From: Alkalilacustris brevis
GTDB lineage: Bacteria > Pseudomonadota > Alphaproteobacteria > Rhodobacterales > Rhodobacteraceae
Assembly: GCF_003350345.1 (NCBI RefSeq)
Contig: NZ_QNVJ01000095.1
Span: 1 to 43,783 of the forward strand
Direction of reading: 5' to 3'
Length of the DNA: 43,783 nucleotides
How positions within the stretch are numbered: the first letter of the stretch is position 1; every line of letters starts with the position of its first letter. This document shows, one piece after another, positions 1 to 7,842 of the stretch. The translations under genes were made by a program, and so were the position numbers. A model generated the notes under the pieces. The model did not search any database. It was not told the DNA's origin and saw only the letters and a program-made list of their open reading frames with translations.

Positions 1-1
1 G

Positions 2-304
2 CCGGTCAGCACGCAGCCTGTCGAGGTGGCGCAGTCGGAATTCGTGCCGCAGTGGAGCGAGCGCTGGCGGGTCAGCACCGAAGCGGTCGAGGCGCTGGTG
101 GATACCGGCGAGGCCAGCCTGGTGGACGCCCGCCCGAGCAACTTTTTCGAGGGCAGCTTCTGGACCATCGCGCGGGCCAGCACCATCCGCGGCGCCGAAC
201 CTGTCGACCCGTTCGCCGTGCCGCCCGTAGCCTGCGAGGCAAAGGTGTTGTTCTTCCCCGCCCCGCCATACTGGCAGCGCAGGGCAACGCCTTCAGGTCG
301 TTGA
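2..304 (+). pseudogene. Truncated rhodanese-like sulfurtransferase fragment
   Basis: The frame is open from the left edge and stops at 302-304. Its first part resembles a rhodanese domain: the segment around VDARPSNFFEG is the typical LVDAR strand, followed by TIRGAEPVDPF, which resembles the usual T-I-x-G-A turn. After that the frame changes character and ends without the cysteine active-site loop a working rhodanese needs. The last 12 bases overlap the 3' end of tctA on the other strand. This is therefore probably the remnant of a sulfurtransferase whose C-terminal half has been lost. Because the 5' part lies outside the window, an intact upstream catalytic domain cannot be excluded. The rhodanese assignment is by motif only. 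Confidence 0.4.
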
Positions 305-1813
305 CTTGCCCTCGCGGGCGCGGCGCCCGATAAGCTGAATCATCGGCAGCACCACCACGAGGACAATCGTGATCACGATGATCCAGACCGAGGCCTGCCG
401 GTCCAGGAAGATGCCGAACGACCCGCGCGAGATGGTCAGCGTCTGGCGCAGCGATTCCTCGGCCAGCGGCCCCAGCACCAGCGCCAGCACCACCGCCGCT
501 GGCGAAAAGCCGTAAAGCCGCATCATGAAGCCCACCACCCCGGCGGCCAGCATGATGTAGATCTCGATGTGAGAGCTGTTCACGCTGAACGTGCCCAGTG
601 TGCAGATGACCAGCACCACCGGTGCGAGGACGCGGTAAGGGATCTTGAGGATCATCACGAAGACCGGGATGGCGAAGATGCTGATGGTCAGCAGTGCCAT
701 GTTCCCGAAATACATCGAAGCGATCAGGCCCCAGGCGAATTCCGGGTTCTGCGTCATCAAGAGCGGCCCGGGCCGCAGGCCCCACATCAGGAAGGCCGCA
801 AGCAGGATAGCGGTCGAGGCCGAGCCGGGCAGGCCCAGCGTCAGAAGCGGGATCATCGCCCCGGAGGATGCACCGTTATTGGCGGCTTCAGGCGCGACCA
901 GCCCGGCCATCTCGCCCTTGCCGAAACGTTCGGGATTGCGTGAGAGCGACTTCTCGACCGAATAGGCCACCAGCGAGGCAATCGCGGCGCCCGCGCCGGG
1001 GATCACCCCGATCACGAAGCCCAGGAGCGAGCCGCGCACCAGTGTGAAACGGGTCTCGATGAAATCCTGCGCCTTGGGCCAGAAATTGTTCTTGCGATCA
1101 TAGGTGATCATGTCAGAGCTGTCGACCTTGTGGATGCCGCGATAGAAGGCATAGAACAGCTCGCCCAGGCCAAATAGCCCGATCGCCACCGGAATGAAGT
1201 TGATGCCGCCGATCAATTCGGCCGAGCCAAAGGTGTAGCGGCTGCGCCCGGTCTCCAGGTCCACCCCAACGGTACCCAGCGCAAAACCGATCAGGGCCGA
1301 AATCAGCCCCAGCCGCCAGTTCCCGCCGATCATCACTACAAGCGTGAGGATGCCCATCATCGCCAGCAGGAAGTACTCGGGCGGCCCGAAGCTGCGGGTC
1401 ACCTGCGAAAAGAGTGGCGCAAGCAGGGTAATCAGGATCACGCCGACAGTTCCGCCCGTGAACGAGGCGACCGCCTGCATTACCAGCGCCGGCCCGGCCC
1501 GACCCTTTTGCGCAAGCGGGTATCCATCGAAGGTACTGGCTACCGTGCCGGAATCGCCAGGCGTGTTGAGCAGGATCGCCGTGATCGTGCCGCCATACAT
1601 CGCCCCGTAATAGATCGCGCTGAGCATCACCACCGCGCTGATCGGGTCCATTCCGAACGTAACCGGAAGAAGCAGCGCGATCCCTGCGGCGGGCCCGAAT
1701 CCGGGGATCACCCCGACGGTCATGCCCACCAGCGCCCCGACCACCAGATACAGGATATTGACCGGCGAAAGGGCCACCGACATGCCCATCAAGAGATCGG
1801 AAAAGATGTCCAT
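293..1813 (-). CDS. tctA: Tripartite tricarboxylate transporter, large permease TctA
   Basis: This is the 506-residue large membrane subunit of a TTT-family secondary transporter, which imports a carboxylate together with TctB and the periplasmic TctC. The family signature is at residues 25-55, where a GALVGMTVGVIPGFGP segment sits in the first membrane region. A second glycine-rich re-entrant motif (VIPGAGAAIAS) lies in the middle. There are many hydrophobic helices and no signal peptide, and the length is normal for the family. A GGGGGAG ribosome site precedes the ATG. It is the last gene of a leftward tctC-tctB-tctA run, and its 3' end overlaps a broken rhodanese frame. The substrate cannot be read from the permease; the divergent catabolic genes suggest a di- or tricarboxylic acid. 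Confidence 0.95.
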   Translation of the reverse strand: MDIFSDLLMGMSVALSPVNILYLVVGALVGMTVGVIPGFGPAAGIALLLPVTFGMDPISAVVMLSAIYYGAMYGGTITAILLNTPGDSGTVASTFDGYPLAQKGRAGPALVMQAVASFTGGTVGVILITLLAPLFSQVTRSFGPPEYFLLAMMGILTLVVMIGGNWRLGLISALIGFALGTVGVDLETGRSRYTFGSAELIGGINFIPVAIGLFGLGELFYAFYRGIHKVDSSDMITYDRKNNFWPKAQDFIETRFTLVRGSLLGFVIGVIPGAGAAIASLVAYSVEKSLSRNPERFGKGEMAGLVAPEAANNGASSGAMIPLLTLGLPGSASTAILLAAFLMWGLRPGPLLMTQNPEFAWGLIASMYFGNMALLTISIFAIPVFVMILKIPYRVLAPVVLVICTLGTFSVNSSHIEIYIMLAAGVVGFMMRLYGFSPAAVVLALVLGPLAEESLRQTLTISRGSFGIFLDRQASVWIIVITIVLVVVLPMIQLIGRRAREGKSTT

Positions 1814-1866
1814 CGAACGTCACTCCCCCCGGGATCGTTCAGCCGCTGCGCGCGGTCGTCTTGTGC

Positions 1867-2328
1867 TTAGAAAGGCAGGCCAAGAAGGCCTTGCGGCATC
1901 GAGGCATTCAGGAACTTGCGGAACAGGATGTAAATCGCCACTGGCACGAGAACCGACACCAGCACGTTCTGTAGATACCGCCCGCGGTTGATGACGCTAA
2001 GCGTGGCGAAAAGAAACAGGATAGTCGCCGGCACGGCATCGAGAAAGCGCAGCGCCACCAGATAGCCCACACCCATCAGGATTATGAACAGTGCCCCGGG
2101 CGAGAAATTGTCGAACCGCAGCGTGATCCCTTCCGGGGTTGCGCGCATCCGCAGCAATTCCTGCACGACACTGATCAGGGTCAAGAAAACGATTCCGCTG
2201 CCTACGATGCGCGGAAAGAAACCCGGCCCGAGCCGTCCTGTCTGGCTGAGAAACGCCAGATGGTTGAACGCGTAGTAGGTATAGAACAGCCCCCCGGCCA
2301 AGATCGCGAGCAGGAATAGTATACGCAT
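1867..2328 (-). CDS. tctB: Tripartite tricarboxylate transporter, small permease TctB
   Basis: A 153-residue hydrophobic protein with about four membrane helices, the size and profile of TctB, the small permease subunit of TTT transporters. It starts with a hydrophobic helix (MRILFLLAILAGGLFYTYYA), and a short FLSQTGRLGPGFFPR segment of the kind conserved in TctB follows. It lies between tctC and tctA on the same strand, and a strong stem-loop separates it from tctC. A purine-rich GGGGGA stretch upstream serves as ribosome site. TctB proteins diverge quickly, so the call leans on both the FFPR motif and the gene order. Confidence 0.9.
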   Translation of the reverse strand: MRILFLLAILAGGLFYTYYAFNHLAFLSQTGRLGPGFFPRIVGSGIVFLTLISVVQELLRMRATPEGITLRFDNFSPGALFIILMGVGYLVALRFLDAVPATILFLFATLSVINRGRYLQNVLVSVLVPVAIYILFRKFLNASMPQGLLGLPF

Positions 2329-2351
2329 GTGCTCGGTCCCCCCTTGGCGAT

Positions 2352-2379
2352 GGCCCCCCGGCGCATGTGCCGGGGGGCC
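2352..2379 (-). promoter_or_regulatory. Strong stem-loop between tctC and tctB
   Basis: There are two perfect 11-base arms, GGCCCCCCGGC at 2352-2362 and its complement at 2369-2379, around a 6-base loop. The hairpin starts 18 bases after the tctC stop codon. No T-run follows on the minus strand, so it is unlikely to be a complete terminator. Hairpins after a binding-protein gene commonly give more binding protein than permease by stabilising the upstream message or causing partial termination. That role is inferred here. Confidence 0.7.
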
Positions 2380-2397
2380 TGTTTGCCGATGCTGAGA

Positions 2398-3381
2398 TCA
2401 GTCGATGTAGCCGCCAGCACGCAGCGTGTTGGCGAAGGCAGCTTCGGTGTTCAGGATGTACTCGTTGAAATCATCGCCAAAGAGCGTGATCTCGGTCAGC
2501 ATGTTGCTTGCGATGTACTGTTGCCACTCAGGGGTATCGACAACGAACCGCATGGTCTCGATCCACCAGTCCACGGCCTCTTGCGGGGCGTCGGGCGGCA
2601 GGATCAGGCCGCGCGGCATCGACACGCCCGGATCCATACCGAGGGAGGCCATGGTTGGCACACCCTCCAGTTCGGCAGGCGTGCTGCCGCCGGTGTAGGC
2701 CAGCGCGCGCATCTCGCCCGCCTCGACCATGCCGACAACCTGGCCGGGGCTGTTCATTAACGCGTCCAGCGCACCCGAAAGCAGTGCGGTCTGGCTGTCA
2801 GGACGCGAGTTGAACGGCACATAGTCGAATTCAAACCCGGCCTTCTCGGCAAAGAGCGCGATGGCGATGAAGTCCACATTGACGGTGCCGGTGCCGCCGA
2901 TCACCGGCGGGTTCTCGCGCGCGCCTTCGATGAATTCCTCGATGGTGGTGTAGGGCGAATCGGAGCTGACCGCGAGCACCAGGTCATCGGTGGCCAGCAG
3001 CGCGACGGGGGTGAAGTCGGTGATATGCCAGGGCGTGTCGGCCTGCAGCGGCGTGGTGATGATGCTGCCCGAGGTGGACGAAACATCATACGCGCTGCCC
3101 GCCTGGTTGTAGAAATAGCCCCAGCCCACGGCGCCGCTGCCGCCAGAGCGGTTGTTGATCGAGATCGGCTGCGTGTAGAGGTCGTATTTCTGCAAGATGT
3201 CGGCCAGAACGCGCGACATGATGTCGTTGCCGCCGCCGGGCGCGAAGGCCACGGTCATGTCAAGCGGTTGCGCGGGATAGTCCTGCGCCTGGGCGGTGCC
3301 GGTGACGGCAAAGCCAAGGATCGCAGTTGCTGCCAGCGTGGCCATGCCGCGACCGGTCAGCCCGGTTTTATGGAAACTCAT
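2398..3381 (-). CDS. tctC: Tripartite tricarboxylate transporter substrate-binding protein TctC (Bug family)
   Basis: A 327-residue periplasmic solute-binding protein of the Bug/TctC family. A signal peptide covers about residues 1-33, with cleavage likely after TAQAQ. The mature protein opens with YPAQPLDMTVAFAPGGGNDIM, the family-typical ligand-loop region ending in the glycine-rich PGGGND turn. Further along are GSGAVGWGYF and DGWIET-like helices normal for the fold. The ribosome site GGAGGAGGA is very strong and 6 bases from the ATG. It is the first transporter gene, downstream of the GntR regulator. Bug proteins bind diverse carboxylates, aromatic acids or amides, so the ligand is open. 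Confidence 0.93.
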   Translation of the reverse strand: MSFHKTGLTGRGMATLAATAILGFAVTGTAQAQDYPAQPLDMTVAFAPGGGNDIMSRVLADILQKYDLYTQPISINNRSGGSGAVGWGYFYNQAGSAYDVSSTSGSIITTPLQADTPWHITDFTPVALLATDDLVLAVSSDSPYTTIEEFIEGARENPPVIGGTGTVNVDFIAIALFAEKAGFEFDYVPFNSRPDSQTALLSGALDALMNSPGQVVGMVEAGEMRALAYTGGSTPAELEGVPTMASLGMDPGVSMPRGLILPPDAPQEAVDWWIETMRFVVDTPEWQQYIASNMLTEITLFGDDFNEYILNTEAAFANTLRAGGYID

Positions 3382-3400
3382 GTTTTTCCTCCTCCGTTTG

Positions 3401-3421
3401 GCATTGCGGTCAGTGCAATGC
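3401..3421. promoter_or_regulatory. Inverted repeat upstream of tctC
   Basis: Perfect 7-base arms GCATTGC (3401-3407) and GCAATGC (3415-3421) flank a 7-base spacer, about 20 bases before the tctC start and just upstream of its ribosome site. A TTGACT sequence lies next to it on the minus strand, but I see no convincing -10 box. It may be an operator for separate control of tctC or a leader hairpin. Confidence 0.35.
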
Positions 3422-3434
3422 GTTTAGTCAAGCT

Positions 3435-3461
3435 GGGCGCGCGCCGCTGGAGCCGGCGCCC
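3435..3461 (-). terminator. GC-rich hairpin after the GntR gene
   Basis: Arms GGGCGC (3435-3440) and GCGCCC (3456-3461) lie directly after the regulator's stop codon on the minus strand. The 15-base loop is itself GC-only and no T-run follows. It could lower read-through from the regulator into tctC. The evidence is weak. Confidence 0.3.
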
Positions 3462-3464
3462 TGC

Positions 3465-4139
3465 TCATAGTGTGTTGATCCAGCGGCGCTTTCCGTTGAT
3501 GTGGTGTTTCTCGGCAGCCTCACGCGCGCGCCCGGCGTCACCGGATTCTATCGCGGCGAGAATCTCGCGGTGTTCCTCGTTCGAAAAGCGCATCGATTCG
3601 TCGCCACGCAGCACCCGCCGGCGCAGCAGGCGCACCTGCTTGTCGAGCGCGCTGTAGATCCGCGCCGTCCGGCTGGCGCCCGAGAGCACCGCGATACGGT
3701 CGTGAAACAGCAGGTTGAGGCGGAAATAGGTTTCCTCCTCGTCGCTGTCGATGCAGTCCTGCATCTTCTGAACAAGGGCGCGCAGTTCGGTCAGGTCGCT
3801 TTCGGTGGCGCGCGTGGCCAGGCAACTGCAGGCATAGCCGGCAATGGTGGCGCGCAGGTCGTAAAGCTCCAGCGCATCCTCAAGCGAAAGCTGGCGAACG
3901 AAGGCGCCCTGGTTGGCCACCGAAGTGACCAGCCCGTCCTGTTCCAGCAGCCTTGCGGCCTCGCGGACCGGGCCGCGGCTGACACCCAATTGTGACGACA
4001 GGAACTGTTCGTTCAAGCGCTCACCCGGTGCGATGTCGCCGCGCAGGATCATCGCCTCAAGCTGGGTGTGCACCGTCGCTGTCAGCGAGCCATGCCGCCG
4101 CAGCGTGGTGCCATTCGAACTGTCTGCGCCAGATTGCAC
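3465..4139 (-). CDS. GntR-family regulator, FCD (FadR) subfamily
   Basis: A one-component repressor or activator of about 224 residues. The N-terminal winged helix-turn-helix is typical of GntR: ILRGDIAPGERLNE, then the recognition-helix segment LGVSRGPVREAARLLEQDG. The rest is an all-helical FCD ligand domain with a DLRATIAG helix, FHDRI and EEHREILAAI motifs and a C-terminal EKHH, which supply the aspartate and histidines that often bind a metal in this subfamily. I prefer the GTG at 4139, because a GGAG lies 5 bases before it; the upstream GTG at 4145 overlaps that site. It is transcribed toward tctCBA and divergently from the SDR-aminotransferase-propeller-LigJ run. It therefore probably controls both in response to a carboxylate ligand. 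Confidence 0.92.
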   Translation of the reverse strand: MQSGADSSNGTTLRRHGSLTATVHTQLEAMILRGDIAPGERLNEQFLSSQLGVSRGPVREAARLLEQDGLVTSVANQGAFVRQLSLEDALELYDLRATIAGYACSCLATRATESDLTELRALVQKMQDCIDSDEEETYFRLNLLFHDRIAVLSGASRTARIYSALDKQVRLLRRRVLRGDESMRFSNEEHREILAAIESGDAGRAREAAEKHHINGKRRWINTL

Positions 4140-4195
4140 TATCACTCCAGGAATTGTCTTTCATTCGCCCTTTAAGGGATTCGAAACGGCGCTGT

Positions 4196-4232
4196 TTGTC
4201 AACAGTCATCTGGTTGTTGACAATCTGACAAC
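4196..4232. promoter_or_regulatory. Candidate FadR-type operator cluster in the divergent control region
   Basis: The 4140-4411 intergenic region carries two close matches to the TNGT-N-ACNA pattern known for FadR-subfamily GntR proteins: TTGTCAACAG (4196-4205) and TTGTTGACAA (4214-4223), centres 18 bases apart. A third half-site, TGACAAC, lies at 4226-4232. TTGTCAAC (4196-4203) and GTTGACAA (4216-4223) are exact reverse complements. The regulator gene is adjacent, so autoregulation and control of both divergent runs is a reasonable inference. The rest of the gap (4233-4411) shows only a GGGGAGG ribosome site before the SDR. Confidence 0.55.
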
Positions 4233-4411
4233 ACCACTTCAAGTTTGCTCCATCGCAAGATCGCGCCCGAAGACCACGCCGAAACGGCGCCCTTTCGTCG
4301 CGGTCGGGTCGCGCAAAACAACAATTGTAGCGCCTCGCAGCAGCCAATTTTGCAAGGCGCCCGGCAGGCAGATTTCAGGGCCGCCGGTTTGTCGGGGGAG
4401 GAACGGGGTTC

Positions 4412-5152
4412 ATGCAGGTCAAACCGCTTCAGGGCAAAACGGCGTTCATTTCGGGCTCGGGCCGCAATATCGGGCGCGCCGTGGCTGTGCGGCTTGCCGA
4501 AATGGGCTGCAACATCGTCATCAACGGGGCGCGTGACCGCGATGCCTGCGAAGAAACCAGGCGCGGTGTCGAACAACAGGGTGGCGCAGCGCTGATCGTC
4601 ATGGGTGACATGGCTGATGCCGCCACCGTCGACAACATCGCCAAATCCGCGCTGGAGCGGTTTGGAGCTGTAGATATCGTGGTGAACAACGCCGCCATCC
4701 GACCGCATAAATCGTTCATCGAAACCACCGAGGCCGAATGGCACAGAGTCGTCGACACGGGCCTGACCGCCGCGTTCAAGATCAGCCGCGCCTTCCTGCC
4801 GGGCATGATCCAGAACGGCTGGGGCCGGATCATCAGCATGACCGGCATGAAGGCGATGCGCGGCTATTATGAGGGGGCGGCGATCTCGGCCTCGAAACAC
4901 GCGCTCTGGGGTCTGACCAAGGCGCTCTCGACCGAGTTTGCGCCCAAAGGTGTCACCGTCAACGCCATTTCGCCGGGCCAGATCCTGACCGAAGGCCGCG
5001 ACCCGGACGATCCGAAGAAGCTGGCCACGATCCCTGTTGGCCACATGGGCACGCCCGAGGATGTTGCGGCGATGGTGGGATTTCTGGCATCGGAGGACGG
5101 GCGTTTCGTGACAGGCCAGATGATCGGAGTGAACGGCGGAGAATCGACCTGA
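4412..5152 (+). CDS. SDR-fold protein with degenerate catalytic tetrad
   Basis: A 246-residue short-chain dehydrogenase/reductase fold. The cofactor motif is SGSGRNIG (residues 14-21), NNAA stands at 92-95, and the C-terminal Rossmann strand ends NGGE. The catalytic centre is abnormal. At the position of the YxxxK motif the sequence is ISASK, so Ile158 replaces Tyr and only Lys162 remains. Counting 13 residues back from 158 gives Gly145 at the usual Ser position, and the helix-4 Asn is Gly117. The neighbouring Tyr152-Tyr153 might substitute. The protein may bind NAD(P) but is unlikely to be an ordinary oxidoreductase. It is the first gene of the rightward catabolic run, 73 bases before the aminotransferase. 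Confidence 0.85.
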   Translation: MQVKPLQGKTAFISGSGRNIGRAVAVRLAEMGCNIVINGARDRDACEETRRGVEQQGGAALIVMGDMADAATVDNIAKSALERFGAVDIVVNNAAIRPHKSFIETTEAEWHRVVDTGLTAAFKISRAFLPGMIQNGWGRIISMTGMKAMRGYYEGAAISASKHALWGLTKALSTEFAPKGVTVNAISPGQILTEGRDPDDPKKLATIPVGHMGTPEDVAAMVGFLASEDGRFVTGQMIGVNGGEST

Positions 5153-5225
5153 GAATGTTCGCGCGGTTGCTCAGTCCCGGCCTGCGCCCTGCCGAATACT
5201 CCATAACAACATGAGGGGAGGGAGG

Positions 5226-6419
5226 ATGGTTCAGTTTGCCGAGCGTCTCGTGCGGCTCCAGCCTGCGGCGACGCGGGTTGTCTCGGAGAAGGCACAGGAG
5301 ATGCGCCGCGAGGGGCGCGATGTGCTCTCGCTTTCAACCGGGGAGCCAGATTTCGTCTCGCCCGACTCGGTGATGGAGGCCGGGCGCGCCGCGCTGGATG
5401 CCGGGCGCACCTTCTACACGCCCGCCGCCGGCATTCCGGAGTTGCGTAGCGCCGTCGCCGAATACTACCGCGAACGCTTCGGGCTGGAATACGGCACCAA
5501 CGAGGTGATGATCGGTGCCGGCGGCAAGCCGCTTCTCTTCGAGGCCTGCATGTCGCTTCTCAATCCCGGTGACGAGGCAATCCTGATCGCGCCGGCCTTC
5601 GTCAGTTATTACGAGCAGGTGCGCCTTTGCGATGCCACGCCGGTGGTGATCCGGACCGACCCGGATACGCTCGACTTCTCGCTCGATGACATCCGCGCGG
5701 CAATCACGCCCCGCACGCGCGTCATCATGCTGAACGCGCCCAACAACCCCTCGGGCCGGATCTATAGCGATGAGCTGGTGATCGGACTTTGCCGCCTGGC
5801 GATGGAGCATGACATCACCATCATCAATGACGAGATCTATGAACGGATCGTCTTTGACGGGCACAGCTATCGCAACCCGCTCAACCTGTGTCCCGAGGCG
5901 CGCGAGCATGTGCTGCACATCAACGGCGCCTCGAAAAGCTATGCCATGACCGGCTGGCGCATTGGCTTTGCCATCGGACCGGCTGCGCTGATCAAGAAGA
6001 TGACGATGCTGCAGGGGCACAACACCTCGGGCGCGTGTTCGATCGCGCAATGGGCGGCGCTGGGCGGTTTGCAGAACGGGCAGGCCGAGGTTGACCGGAT
6101 GCGCGACAGCTTTCAGGCGCGCAAGACGCTCATCACGCGTCGGCTCGATGACATGCCGCTCTTGCGTTACATCCCGCCGGAAGGGGCGTTCTACATCTTT
6201 GCCGATATCCGCGATGCCATCGGCAAGCGCAGTGGCGAGACGGTCATCACCGATGACGTGAGTTTTTGCGAAGCGCTGATCGAAAAGGCCGGGGTGGCGA
6301 CGATCCCGGGTTCGGCCTTCCTGCAACCCGGCTTCTTCCGCATGTCGTTCGCCACCTCGGAGGCGATCATCAACGACGCGATGGACCGGATGCACCGCTT
6401 CCTGTCGGGCCTGGAGTGA
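5226..6419 (+). CDS. PLP-dependent aminotransferase, class I/II (fold type I)
   Basis: A protein of about 397 residues resembling the aspartate/aromatic aminotransferase group. Key residues are visible: the NAPNNPSG loop (residues 170-177), NDEIYE (201-206) with the aspartate that pairs with the pyridine nitrogen, Lys237 in NGASKSYAMTGWRIGF for the Schiff base, and a late arginine in GFFRMSF for the substrate carboxylate. The ATG at 5226 is preferred over the in-frame ATG at 5211 because AGGGGAG at 5213-5219 is correctly spaced for it. It follows the SDR and precedes the propeller gene by 30 bases. The amino donor or acceptor is unknown; context suggests transamination of a 2-oxo acid made in this locus. 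Confidence 0.92.
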   Translation: MVQFAERLVRLQPAATRVVSEKAQEMRREGRDVLSLSTGEPDFVSPDSVMEAGRAALDAGRTFYTPAAGIPELRSAVAEYYRERFGLEYGTNEVMIGAGGKPLLFEACMSLLNPGDEAILIAPAFVSYYEQVRLCDATPVVIRTDPDTLDFSLDDIRAAITPRTRVIMLNAPNNPSGRIYSDELVIGLCRLAMEHDITIINDEIYERIVFDGHSYRNPLNLCPEAREHVLHINGASKSYAMTGWRIGFAIGPAALIKKMTMLQGHNTSGACSIAQWAALGGLQNGQAEVDRMRDSFQARKTLITRRLDDMPLLRYIPPEGAFYIFADIRDAIGKRSGETVITDDVSFCEALIEKAGVATIPGSAFLQPGFFRMSFATSEAIINDAMDRMHRFLSGLE

Positions 6420-6449
6420 TCCGGCCCAGCATTGTGAAAGGATTACCTG

Positions 6450-7739
6450 ATGTCTGAAAAGATCATCGACGTCTCTGAAGAAGTGCCGATCCGTGCCATC
6501 GGCGATGGCGAACTGCACAGCTTCTTCGGCTATTACAACAAGACGAACTTCAGCCTCGACGACAGCAAGATCCTCGGCAACCGCACGCCGCTCTTCACCG
6601 GCGACCTGACCGGGCGCGAAGTGGCCGAGGTGGGCTATTTCGACCTGAATGACGGCGACCGCTGGCACAAGCTGGGGGACACCACCGCCTGGAACTGGCA
6701 GATGGGCTGCCAGCTTCAGTGGCTGGGCCAGACCGGCAAGGTGATTTTCAATACCCGCGCCGAGGGGCCTGCGGGGCCTGAAAATATCTATCCCGATTTC
6801 CGCTCGCGCGTGGTCGATCCGGCCAGCGGCGAGGCGCGCGAATTGCCCCTGCCGATCTATGTGATGGCGCCGAATGGCGAATTCGCGCTGACGGTGAACT
6901 ATTCGCGTTTCATCGCCACGCACCGCACCATCGGCTATGACGCCACCCATGCCGAACCCAAGCTGCCGCTGGCCCCCGAAGATGACGGCATCTGGCGCAT
7001 GGACATCGCCACCGGCGAGGCAAAGCTGATCCTGTCGCTGCGCCAGCTCTTTGATTTCGAGCATGTCGCCTCGATGGACAAGGCGATGCACTGGATCACC
7101 CACATGGAGGTGAACCCCGCAGGCACGCGGTTCCTGTTCATCCACCGCTGGACTGAACGCCCCGAAGACGAGTTCTGCTATCTGCACCGGCTGTTCACCA
7201 TCAATGGCGATGGCAGCGACCTGCGCCTGCTGGAAGACACCGACCACCCGCTGCCGCAACTGGCCGATGATTTCGACCCAAGCGCGCTTGGCACGTTTGA
7301 CTATGAGAAATCGCCCCACCAGATCTCGCACCCGCTGTGGAAATCCGATGACGAGGTGATCGTCTGGGGCCCGCATGACGGCGAGATTCACTATCAGCTT
7401 TACAACGACCGCACCGGCGAGGTGACGGTGGTCGGCCCCGAGGTGCTGACGGAAAACGGCCACATGACCTACGGCCGCGACGGGCGCTGGATGCTGTCGG
7501 ACACCTACCCCGACGCCGAGACCAACAAGCGCGTGCTGTTTCTCTACGATACCAAAACCGACACCCGCTATGACCTGGGGCAGTTCTACACGCCGCCCGA
7601 TCTGGGCAAGCACAACCGCTGCGACCTGCACCCGCGCTGGAGCCGTGACAACAAGCGCGTCTGCATCGACTCGGTGCACGAAGGACGGCGGCAGATGTAT
7701 CTGCTGGATATCGAGGCGCTGCTTAAACGTCTGAGTTGA
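6450..7739 (+). CDS. Beta-propeller protein, oligogalacturonate-lyase-like fold
   Basis: A 429-residue protein with no signal peptide, so cytoplasmic. Repeated blade-like segments are visible: FNPAGTRFLFIHRW-type strands, RDGRWMLSDTYPD, and HPRWSRDNKRVCIDS followed by RRQMYLLDIE, as in WD40-like/TolB propellers. The N-terminal HSFFGYYNKTNFSLDDSKIL region and the later HMTYGRDGRWMLSDT recall oligogalacturonate lyase, a propeller enzyme that uses histidines and a metal. The match is too weak for me to assign lyase activity. An AAAGGA ribosome site precedes the ATG. It lies between an aminotransferase and a LigJ-type hydratase, which suggests an enzyme such as a lyase or isomerase acting on a small acidic substrate. 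Confidence 0.75.
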   Translation: MSEKIIDVSEEVPIRAIGDGELHSFFGYYNKTNFSLDDSKILGNRTPLFTGDLTGREVAEVGYFDLNDGDRWHKLGDTTAWNWQMGCQLQWLGQTGKVIFNTRAEGPAGPENIYPDFRSRVVDPASGEARELPLPIYVMAPNGEFALTVNYSRFIATHRTIGYDATHAEPKLPLAPEDDGIWRMDIATGEAKLILSLRQLFDFEHVASMDKAMHWITHMEVNPAGTRFLFIHRWTERPEDEFCYLHRLFTINGDGSDLRLLEDTDHPLPQLADDFDPSALGTFDYEKSPHQISHPLWKSDDEVIVWGPHDGEIHYQLYNDRTGEVTVVGPEVLTENGHMTYGRDGRWMLSDTYPDAETNKRVLFLYDTKTDTRYDLGQFYTPPDLGKHNRCDLHPRWSRDNKRVCIDSVHEGRRQMYLLDIEALLKRLS

Positions 7740-7842
7740 GACCTGCGCGCGGGGTGCGGGCTGAGCTTGCCGCGCGCGCATCAAACATGGCCACAGGCAA
7801 GGCGCCGCGACGGCCGGTAACGAATCCTGAGGAGGGGATCGC

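Noticed and set aside
7744-7780. Hairpin TGCGCGCG with CGCGCGCA between the propeller and ligJ genes
   Set aside because: A simple GC alternation with a 21-base loop and no T-run, expected by chance in this composition.
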